Part shown: positions 1 to 5,382 of the stretch, piece after piece
How positions within the stretch are numbered: position 1 is the first letter of the stretch
How the letters are laid out: each line of letters opens with the position of its first letter
NCBI GenBank assembly: GCA_021808985.1
Contig: JAKBAQ010000072.1
Coordinates: 1-11,225, forward strand
Source of the DNA: Pseudomonadota bacterium
GTDB lineage: Bacteria > Pseudomonadota > Alphaproteobacteria > Acetobacterales > Acetobacteraceae
DNA: 11,225 nt
Reading direction: 5' to 3'
Notes under the pieces: model-generated
What the model was told of the DNA's origin: nothing
The model's database searches: none
Seen by the model: the letters and a program-made list of their open reading frames with translations, nothing else
Made by a program: the position numbers and the translations under genes

Positions 1-406
1 CCTCCGGCTGGCTGAAGCGCGCCTGGCGCTCGGCCACGCGCAGGTCGCACGCCCAGCCAAGCTCGCAGCCGCCGCCCGAGGTGTCGCCGCTGATGGCCGC
101 GATGGTTACCGCCTTGCCGCGGTTGAGTGTTGTCAGCGAGCGGAACCAGCCCGCCGGGTCGCCGGTGGCGGCATTGCCCTGCACCAGCTGGCGGATGTCC
201 TCAAGATAGGCATGTTCCAGCCAGTGGCCTTCCACCGAGGAGGCGAGCACGACCACCCGCGCGCCCTGGGCGATCGCCTGCTCCAGCGTGTCAGCCAGAT
301 GGGTGACGGTAGCGCAGGTGACGGTGTGCCCCGGCGCGCCGCCATCACCCACGGTGACAAGCGCCACACCCTCATGCGGAAATTCGAGCGCGACGTTGCT
401 GCCCAT
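1..406 (-). CDS. Enoyl-CoA hydratase/isomerase (crotonase) family protein, 3' end missing
   Basis: I translated this from the ATG at 406 to the left edge: 135 residues of a protein whose family is usually about 260 long, so the C-terminal half is outside the window. The crotonase signature is clear: AAISGDTSGGGCELGWACDL at about 103-122, then FSQPE at 131-135. Glu115 (in GGGCEL) and Glu135 (in QPE) match the two catalytic glutamates of rat enoyl-CoA hydratase (Glu144 and Glu164), so hydration or dehydration of an acyl-CoA thioester is plausible. The first oxyanion-hole segment is unusual (EGHWLEHAYLEDI, 59-71) compared with the common FSAGADL. The start is supported by GGGAG six bases upstream. 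It lies 58 bp downstream of the VOC gene on the same strand and is probably cotranscribed with it. The acyl-CoA substrate cannot be read from the sequence. Confidence 0.88.
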   Translation of the reverse strand, partial: MGSNVALEFPHEGVALVTVGDGGAPGHTVTCATVTHLADTLEQAIAQGARVVVLASSVEGHWLEHAYLEDIRQLVQGNAATGDPAGWFRSLTTLNRGKAVTIAAISGDTSGGGCELGWACDLRVAERQARFSQPE

Positions 407-464
407 GGCGGTCTCCCTTCTGTTTTTGCTTGAATTTTGTTTGATGTTTTATTTTGTTGCGGAA
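407..464 (-). promoter_or_regulatory. A-rich, G-poor leader between VOC and hydratase genes
   Basis: On the minus strand this 58-bp spacer is dominated by CAAAA-like runs, ending in the ribosome binding site GGGAG before the hydratase ATG. It stands out from the GC-rich surroundings. It is too weakly defined to call a promoter, and an unstructured translation-enhancing leader is the simplest reading. Confidence 0.35.
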
Positions 465-980
465 TTAGAACGTGATGCAGGGCGTCTTGCCGTCCCACCG
501 CGCGGCGGCGGCGCGGATGGCCTTGAAAAGTTCGCGCGGCCCCTCGGTGAGCTGCGCGACCTCGATGATGACAGGCTCGGGGGCTGGCATTTGCACATAG
601 GCCATCACCGAGCCGTCGGCCGTCGCCTGGGTCTGCACGGTCTCGCCGCCCTTGGCGTGCAGGGCGCTCACGAGGGAGTCCAGATCGTCGGTCATCACGC
701 AATTATGGTGCACGCCCTGGCCGCCGGCCTCCAGATATTCCTGGAAAATCGACGGGCCTTCCGGCTCGATCAGCTCGATGATCAGATCTCCCGAATAAGC
801 CACGGCGGCCTTGAAGCGCGGCAGATGCGGCTTGCCGTGCAGCGTGCCCTCGGTGAATTCCAGCGGCGGGAATTTGAAGAACGGGCCGATGCCGAGCGTG
901 CCCGTCCAATGGGTGATCGCGGCTTCGATGTCGGCGACGATGAAGGCGTTCTGGCATAGCGGGCCGGGCAGTCGGTCCAT
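465..980 (-). CDS. VOC (glyoxalase/bleomycin resistance fold) family protein
   Basis: A 171-residue vicinal-oxygen-chelate protein, closest in layout to the Glyoxalase_4 / methylmalonyl-CoA epimerase group. Two beta-alpha-beta-beta-beta modules are visible: the first begins QNAFIVADIEAAITHW (10-25) and GIGPFF (31-35), the second GVHHNCVMTDDLDSLVSAL (89-107) with VIIEV (137-141). Likely metal ligands by position are Glu69, His92 and Glu140. The first ligand, often His, is Gln10 here, which I believe is common in this subgroup. The start at 980 has AGGAGG five bases upstream. It precedes the enoyl-CoA hydratase gene on the same strand, and that company with CoA-ester chemistry suggests an epimerase, lyase or ring-cleavage-type role in a catabolic pathway. 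The reaction is not determinable from sequence alone. Confidence 0.85.
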   Translation of the reverse strand: MDRLPGPLCQNAFIVADIEAAITHWTGTLGIGPFFKFPPLEFTEGTLHGKPHLPRFKAAVAYSGDLIIELIEPEGPSIFQEYLEAGGQGVHHNCVMTDDLDSLVSALHAKGGETVQTQATADGSVMAYVQMPAPEPVIIEVAQLTEGPRELFKAIRAAAARWDGKTPCITF

Positions 981-1231
981 TCATTCCTCCTGGTTTTCGC
1001 GGCAGGCTAACAGCTTTTCGCGGGCATTGCGAGTGGATAATGTCTCAGAAAATCACAAGAAATTTTTCTTTCAAACAGGGTTTTTTCCGGTTCACGCGCG
1101 GGGCGGAAGCGTGCATATTCCGCGCACGGGCGGATCGTGATGATTGCCGGAAAAGAAAAAACCAAGCTAAAGCCAAAACCAAGATTAATGCTGAAAACCA
1201 GGATAAAACCAAAATCAGGAGATGTAATGCC
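981..1231. promoter_or_regulatory. Divergent intergenic region between VOC and SDR genes
   Basis: This 251-bp region must hold promoters for both divergent genes. I find no convincing -35/-10 pair on either strand. Visible items: an AT-rich inverted repeat AAGAAA-TT-TTTCTT at 1057-1070; a short inverted repeat CGTGC-N9-GCACG near 1111-1129; and, nearest the SDR, an A-rich stretch from about 1150 to 1216 with four copies of AAACCA (ACCA at about 1161, 1178, 1198 and 1208). AGGAG at 1217-1221 sets the SDR start. Confidence 0.5.
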
Positions 1232-1990
1232 ATGGATTTAGGACTGAAAGGCAAGAAGGTCATCATCGGCGGCGCGGCGCGCGGCATCAGCAAGGCGGTT
1301 ACTGAAGTGCTGGCCGCCGAGGGGGCCGAGATCGGCATGTTTTCGCGCAATGCCGAAGCCCTGGAGGCGCACCGCGCCGCATTGGCGGCGGGCGGCGCGA
1401 AGGTGGTGGCGCATCCCTTCACCCTCGCCGGGCGTGAAGGTTACAGGAAATTTCTCGAAAATCTCGCGGGCGAGCTTGGCGGCGCGGATATTTTCATCCA
1501 CAGCATCAGCTCCTCGGGCAGCGGCGCGACGCAGGACTGGCAACAGAGTTTTGAAATTGACATGCTCGGCGCGGTTGACGGCTGCGAGGCGCTGGAGCCG
1601 TTTCTCGCCAAATCCGGCGCCGGGTCGGTGGTGCTGATGTCCAGCACCGCGGCGGTGGAAACCTTTCTCATTCCGCAGGCGTTCAACGCCATCAAGGCGG
1701 CGATGATAACCTACGGCAAACAGCTCTCCCAGGCCTGGGCCGGGCAGGGCATCCGCGTCAACATGGTCTCGCCTGGGCCGGTCAGTTATCCGGGCGGCAA
1801 CTGGGAAATGATCAAGGCCGCCATGCCAGCGCTTTATGATGCAACGTCGCAACAAATTCCGCTGGGCCGTTTCGGCGCGCCGGAGGATGTGGCGAAGGCG
1901 GTGGCCTTCCTCGCGAGCCCGGCGGCAGCCTACATCACCGGCACCAACATCATCATTGATGGCGGCTACACCAAGCGCGTTCAGTTTTAG
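1232..1990 (+). CDS. Short-chain dehydrogenase/reductase (SDR)-like protein with Phe at the catalytic Tyr position
   Basis: A 252-residue SDR-fold protein of normal length. The N-terminal Rossmann segment reads IIGGAARGISKA (11-22), where the usual third glycine of TGxxxGxG is Ser20. The C-terminal part, SPGPVSYPGGNW (180-191), GAPEDVAKAVAFLAS (215-229) and TGTNIIIDGGYTKRVQF (236-252), is typical of bacterial FabG-like SDRs. The active site is altered: Ser138 and Lys155 are present, but the YxxxK tyrosine is Phe151 (FNAIK), the usual Asn is Asp110, and NNAG is replaced by HSIS (90-93). A standard ketone/alcohol redox reaction is therefore doubtful. I chose the ATG at 1232 because AGGAG lies 10 bases upstream and the SDR fold begins at once; the open frame extends back to 1040 but only as low-complexity Lys/Asn sequence. 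It is convergent with the Rieske gene. Confidence 0.85.
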   Translation: MDLGLKGKKVIIGGAARGISKAVTEVLAAEGAEIGMFSRNAEALEAHRAALAAGGAKVVAHPFTLAGREGYRKFLENLAGELGGADIFIHSISSSGSGATQDWQQSFEIDMLGAVDGCEALEPFLAKSGAGSVVLMSSTAAVETFLIPQAFNAIKAAMITYGKQLSQAWAGQGIRVNMVSPGPVSYPGGNWEMIKAAMPALYDATSQQIPLGRFGAPEDVAKAVAFLASPAAAYITGTNIIIDGGYTKRVQF

Positions 1991-2010
1991 ATCACTCAAA
2001 TTGGTGGCAC

Positions 2011-2042
2011 CGTGATGGCCCGGCGCCGGCCGGGCCCTCACG
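2011..2042. terminator. Bidirectional terminator-like hairpin between SDR and Rieske genes
   Basis: The arms GGCCCGGC (2017-2024) and GCCGGGCC (2029-2036) flank a 4-base loop. After one T/C mismatch the stem continues with CGTGA/TCACG, giving 13 pairs in total. The Rieske stop codon (2038-2040, minus strand) sits inside the stem. No T-run follows on either strand, so it may stall polymerase or block read-through and 3' decay rather than act as a classic intrinsic terminator. Confidence 0.6.
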
Positions 2043-3432
2043 CGGGCGGCGGGCAAAGCGGCGGCATCGCCAAGTAGCGAGTCAGGGTCTCGTGCAAATG
2101 GCGGATGCGCACTTCCTGGTAGGCGGAGAATATCACATCGGCGCCGCCGCCATCGCGCAATCCGGCCTGGCACATCGCGAGCCCCACGGAATCCTGATCA
2201 TAAATCTGCCCCAGCCATGGCGGCAGCGCGCCGCAATCGGCGAAACTGTCATCAGGCCCCAGATGCACATGCTCGGTCTCCGGCGGCGGCGATCCATCCT
2301 GCGGCTTGGGCCTGAAAATCATGAAATCGAACACCGCGCGGTGCGGATCGTCCCGCACCGGGGTGAAGCGGTAGGCATACGGGTAGGTGAGGGAGCGGAA
2401 GAGCACAAAGTTGGGGAACACCGAATATTGCATCGCATCCGCCGCCTCGGTGTCTGAAAGTCCGCTATAGTCGCGGCCATCCGCGGCGCTCATCGCCGCG
2501 CGGGTTGCGTTGGCGATGAAGCTGCGCGCGCGCATGCCCGGCGGCAGTTCGGGCAACGGGCCATCGCCAAAAATGGTCCGCAGCGAGGCGTCGAGAATCT
2601 CCTGCTCGCTCAAGCGGCGCGGATACTGGTCGCTCTGCACGCCCACGGGTTCGAGAAACCGGCTGATCGTCTCATTGCCCGGCCAGACATCATATTGCGT
2701 GCTGGCATCGCCGCCAAAGGGCAGCGCCTGGGAATGAATGCCCGCGAGATGAAAGGATTCGACAAATCCCTCGATGCAGGTTTTCCAGTTCGCGTTCATG
2801 GTCTTATGGATCATCCGCGCCAGATAGACGCTCTCGCGGGGCCAGTCGGCGAAATGCTCGGGCAGATTGGCGAGATATTCATGCAGCGGCGGGGCGTCAG
2901 GGTCGCGGTTGATGAACACGAAACCGCCCCACCGGCCCACGCGCGCTTGCGGCAGGCGGAATTTCGCCTCCTCGATCTGCGGAAAATCCCAGCGCGCCGG
3001 CACGTGCGCCAGGCCGCCATCCAGGTTCCAGGAAAAACCGTGGAACGGGCAGGTGAGCTGCCGCACGCTGGTATCCTGCGCGCACAGCCGCATGCCGCGA
3101 TGCAGGCAGCTATTGTAGAACGCCCGGATCTCATCATCGCCGCCGCGCACGATGAGCAATGAGGCGCCCGGGCTCTCATACACCACGAGATCGCCAGGTT
3201 CCGGTATCTGCTCCTCCCGGCAGGCCACCTGCCACACGCGCGGCCACATGCGCTCCAGTTCGGCCTTGGCGAATTCCGGGCTGGTGTAGCGCGCGCGCGG
3301 CACGCCCGGCACGTCTATGGCGCGTTCAGAATAGGCGGTGAACAGCGCGGGGGCCGGATGCGGATCGTCCCGGATGACGTCCTGATAGGCCGGTGCCGGC
3401 GAGGCGCGATAGGCGGGGGCGATCTTCGGCAT
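2038..3432 (-). CDS. Rieske [2Fe-2S] aromatic ring-hydroxylating oxygenase, alpha subunit
   Basis: A 464-residue catalytic subunit of a Rieske non-heme iron oxygenase. The Rieske cluster motif is intact: Cys109-x-His111, 16 residues, Cys128-x2-His131 (CLH...CPFH). The mononuclear iron site follows in NWKTCIEGFVESFHLAGIH (215-233), with His228 and His233, and an acidic ligand near YDQDS (Asp412 or Asp414). Glu225 occupies the position of the Asp that links the two metal sites in naphthalene dioxygenase. Such enzymes hydroxylate or demethylate aromatic or related compounds using electrons from a ferredoxin/reductase, neither of which is encoded here. I prefer the ATG at 3432 (MPKIAPAY), which has GGGAG nine bases upstream. 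The frame opens further back to 3504, but that would place the start inside the predicted -35. The substrate is unknown. Confidence 0.93.
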   Translation of the reverse strand: MPKIAPAYRASPAPAYQDVIRDDPHPAPALFTAYSERAIDVPGVPRARYTSPEFAKAELERMWPRVWQVACREEQIPEPGDLVVYESPGASLLIVRGGDDEIRAFYNSCLHRGMRLCAQDTSVRQLTCPFHGFSWNLDGGLAHVPARWDFPQIEEAKFRLPQARVGRWGGFVFINRDPDAPPLHEYLANLPEHFADWPRESVYLARMIHKTMNANWKTCIEGFVESFHLAGIHSQALPFGGDASTQYDVWPGNETISRFLEPVGVQSDQYPRRLSEQEILDASLRTIFGDGPLPELPPGMRARSFIANATRAAMSAADGRDYSGLSDTEAADAMQYSVFPNFVLFRSLTYPYAYRFTPVRDDPHRAVFDFMIFRPKPQDGSPPPETEHVHLGPDDSFADCGALPPWLGQIYDQDSVGLAMCQAGLRDGGGADVIFSAYQEVRIRHLHETLTRYLAMPPLCPPPA

Positions 3433-3476
3433 GGGCGGTGACTCCCGGTTTCCAGCTTCAAGGGGCTTTTCGCGCC

Positions 3477-3504
3477 AGCATAGGGTGGGGGGCGGGAAAG
3501 TCAA
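3477..3504 (-). promoter_or_regulatory. Predicted sigma70-type promoter of the Rieske gene
   Basis: On the minus strand TTGACT (3504-3499) is followed after 16 bases by TATGCT (3482-3477). Transcription would begin near 3470, about 38 bases before the chosen ATG at 3432. The -35 match is good and the -10 is 4/6. This arrangement argues against the longer reading frame starting at 3504. Confidence 0.5.
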
Positions 3505-3508
3505 TATA

Positions 3509-3522
3509 TTATGCTAGCATAA
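3509..3522. promoter_or_regulatory. 14-bp perfect palindrome, candidate operator
   Basis: TTATGCTAGCATAA is a perfect dyad five bases upstream of the predicted Rieske -35 element, centred near -45 relative to the inferred start. Perfect AT-rich dyads of this size are typical binding sites for dimeric regulators such as MarR, TetR or GntR types. No regulator gene lies in the window, so the partner is unknown. Confidence 0.5.
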
Positions 3523-3543
3523 GACTATGCGGCGGCGCGGGGA

Positions 3544-3557
3544 TTGATCCTGATCAA
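3544..3557. promoter_or_regulatory. FNR/FixK-type box upstream of pcm
   Basis: TTGATCCTGATCAA matches the FNR consensus TTGAT-N4-ATCAA perfectly. Its centre (3550.5) is 41.5 bases from a start near 3592, which is also what the -10-like TATAGG at 3580-3585 would give. That is the classic class II activator geometry. The inferred transcript would then reach the ATG at 3609 with its own GGAG. The site is also about 80 bp upstream of the Rieske start, so it could act on both sides. Confidence 0.6.
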
Positions 3558-3608
3558 GGCGATTCCGGCGCATCCTGGCTATAGGCGGCGGGCATGGAGA
3601 ATGACGCC

Positions 3609-4289
3609 ATGCATGAGCTTGCGGCGCTGCGCGCGTGGATGGTGCGCGAGCAGCTGGCGGCGCGCGGCATTGAAGCCCCCCTGGTGCTGGCCGCGATGCG
3701 CAAGGTGCCGCGCGAGGCGTTCATCCCCGCCCGGCTGCGCGCGCGCGCCTATGAGGACGCGCCCCTGCCCATTGCGGCGGGGCAGACCATCTCCCAGCCT
3801 TATATCGTGGCGCTGATGATCCAGGCGCTCGCCCTGCGCGGGGGGGAGAGTGTTCTCGAAATCGGCACCGGCTCGGGCTATGCGGCGGCCGTGCTGGCGC
3901 AAATCGCGGGGCAGGTGTGCACGGTGGAGCGCATCGGCGCGCTGGCCGATGCCGCCGCCGCCACGCTGGCGGGGCTGGGCTATGGCAATGTGCAGGTGCG
4001 GCACGCCGATGGCAGCCAGGGCTGGCCCGGGCAGGCCCCTTATGATGCCATCATCGTCACCGCCGGCGGGCCGGAGATTCCGCCCTCGCTCAAGGCGCAG
4101 CTCAAAATCGGGGGCCGGCTGGTCATGCCGGTCGGCGCCAGCCCCCATGCCCAGGCGCTCATCTGCCTCACGCGGCACGCCGGGGACGTGTTCAGCCGCG
4201 AGGTGCTGGCCGATGTCCGCTTCGTGCCGCTCATCGGCGCCGAGGCCTGGCCGGAGGCGGATTCACCGCCGCAACCCCGCCGGGGCTGA
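3609..4289 (+). CDS. pcm: Protein-L-isoaspartate O-methyltransferase
   Basis: A 226-residue S-adenosylmethionine-dependent methyltransferase that methylates L-isoaspartyl residues in aged proteins to start their repair. Family hallmarks, numbered from this start: QTISQPYIVA (59-68), the SAM-binding motif VLEIGTGSGY (82-91), an acidic residue in VERI (Glu107) that would contact the ribose of SAM, and later YDAIIVTAGGPEIP and IGGRLVMPVG. The length is normal. I chose the ATG at 3609 because GGAG lies nine bases upstream. An in-frame ATG at 3594 would add five residues but lacks a good ribosome site. An FNR-type box sits at the expected distance upstream. It ends 142 bp before the BKACE/F420 genes on the same strand, with no strong terminator between. 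Confidence 0.93.
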   Translation: MHELAALRAWMVREQLAARGIEAPLVLAAMRKVPREAFIPARLRARAYEDAPLPIAAGQTISQPYIVALMIQALALRGGESVLEIGTGSGYAAAVLAQIAGQVCTVERIGALADAAAATLAGLGYGNVQVRHADGSQGWPGQAPYDAIIVTAGGPEIPPSLKAQLKIGGRLVMPVGASPHAQALICLTRHAGDVFSREVLADVRFVPLIGAEAWPEADSPPQPRRG

Positions 4290-4341
4290 GCGGCGCGGGC
4301 GGGGGGTTCTGGCCTCGCGCGGCGGGGTATGGCAAAAACGC

Positions 4342-4366
4342 CGATAATCAGCTAGCCAGATTATCG
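4342..4366. promoter_or_regulatory. 25-bp inverted repeat upstream of the BKACE/F420 operon
   Basis: Perfect 8-bp arms CGATAATC (4342-4349) and GATTATCG (4359-4366) surround a 9-base centre containing the palindrome GCTAGC. The repeat ends one base before the TATATAAG -10 region, so it would cover the -35 and spacer. It looks like an operator for a dimeric regulator. A stem-loop read-through barrier after pcm is the alternative, but there is no long T-run. Confidence 0.5.
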
Positions 4367-4374
4367 TATATAAG
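4367..4374 (+). promoter_or_regulatory. Putative -10 region for the BKACE/F420 operon
   Basis: TATATAAG offers -10 hexamers TATATA or TATAAG. Nothing resembling TTGACA lies 16-18 bases upstream, where the inverted repeat sits instead, so the promoter may need an activator. A start near 4380 would leave a leader of about 50 bases containing the direct repeat CATAACATAAC. Confidence 0.4.
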
Positions 4375-4431
4375 CGTACAACATAACATAACGTCACATC
4401 AGCCGCATCGGCGCATGCAAAGGGGTATTCC

Positions 4432-5361
4432 ATGAATAACGGCAAGGTCATCATCAGCTGCGCGGTCACCGGCGCCATCCACACGCCGTCAATGTCGCCC
4501 TATCTGCCGGTCACCGCCGCTGAGATCGCCGCCTCCGCGCTGGAGGCCGTGGAGGCCGGCGCCGCCATCGTGCATCTGCACGCCCGCAACCCCGAGACCG
4601 GCCAGCCAGACCAGGACCCGGCGCTCTTCAAGCCCTTCCTGGAGGTCATCAAGCAAGGCTCGGACGCTGTCATCAACCTCACCACCGGCGGCGCGCCCTG
4701 GATGACGGCGGCCGAGCGCATCCGCCCCGCCGTGCAGTTCCAGCCGGAGGTTGCCTCCCTCAACATGGGCACCATGGGCTTCGGCCTGTTCCCCATGCTC
4801 AAGCGCTTCAAGGAGTTCAAGCATGAATGGGAGCCCAAGGCGCTGGAAGCCTCGCGCGACCTGGTGTTCAAGAACACCTACGCGGATATCGAGCATTCGC
4901 TCGCCGTGCTCTCGCCCATGGGCGTGCGCTTCGAGTTTGAATGCTACGACACCAGCCACCTCTACAACCTGGCCCATTTTCTTGACCGTGGCCTGGTCCA
5001 GGCGCCCCTGTTCATCCAGACCGTGTTCGGCATTCTGGGCGGCATCGGCGCGCATCCCGATGACGTGATGCACATGAAGCGCACCGCCGACCGGCTGTTC
5101 GGCAAGCAATATCAATGGTCCGTGCTGGGGGCGGGGGCCAGCCAGATGAAGGTCGCCGCCATCGCCGCCGCCATGGGCGGCAATGTGCGCGTGGGGCTGG
5201 AGGATTCGCTCTGGGCCGGCAAGGGGCGCATCGCCAAGTCCAACGCCGAGCAGGTGCGCATTGTCCGCCAGATCATCGAGGGGCTGGGCCTCAGCGTCGC
5301 CACCCCGGCGCAGGCGCGTGAGATGCTCGCATTGAAAGGCGGCGACCGCACGGCAATCTAG
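4432..5361 (+). CDS. BKACE (DUF849) beta-keto acid cleavage enzyme
   Basis: A 309-residue TIM-barrel enzyme of the family founded by 3-keto-5-aminohexanoate cleavage enzyme (Kce). Members use zinc to cleave a beta-keto acid with acetyl-CoA, giving acetoacetate and a new CoA ester. Key features are VIISCAVTGAIHTPSMSPYLPVT (6-28), the zinc pair His48/His50 in IVHLHARNPETGQP (46-59), INLTTGG (81-87), and Glu257 in RVGLEDSLW (253-261), which matches the third zinc ligand. The start has AAGGGG with six bases of spacing. It is the first gene of the run leading into F420 synthesis; the next gene starts 21 bp after its stop. BKACE specificities range over many keto acids, and which one applies here cannot be read from the sequence. 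No part in F420 synthesis is established; the link is positional. Confidence 0.9.
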   Translation: MNNGKVIISCAVTGAIHTPSMSPYLPVTAAEIAASALEAVEAGAAIVHLHARNPETGQPDQDPALFKPFLEVIKQGSDAVINLTTGGAPWMTAAERIRPAVQFQPEVASLNMGTMGFGLFPMLKRFKEFKHEWEPKALEASRDLVFKNTYADIEHSLAVLSPMGVRFEFECYDTSHLYNLAHFLDRGLVQAPLFIQTVFGILGGIGAHPDDVMHMKRTADRLFGKQYQWSVLGAGASQMKVAAIAAAMGGNVRVGLEDSLWAGKGRIAKSNAEQVRIVRQIIEGLGLSVATPAQAREMLALKGGDRTAI

Positions 5362-5382
5362 CCTGTCCAGGGGGGAGATGAG

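Noticed and set aside
1040..1231. An upstream extension of the SDR frame beginning at an ATG at 1040.
   Set aside because: The extra 64 residues are low-complexity Lys/Asn/Gln sequence from an A-rich leader, while AGGAG directly precedes the ATG at 1232.
1238..2173. A 311-codon minus-strand frame opposite the SDR gene.
   Set aside because: It is the antisense of a recognisable SDR, crosses the terminator hairpin into the Rieske gene, and has no coherent family features.
3433..3504. A longer Rieske protein starting at 3504.
   Set aside because: That start falls in the predicted -35 element and lacks a ribosome site; GGGAG precedes the ATG at 3432.
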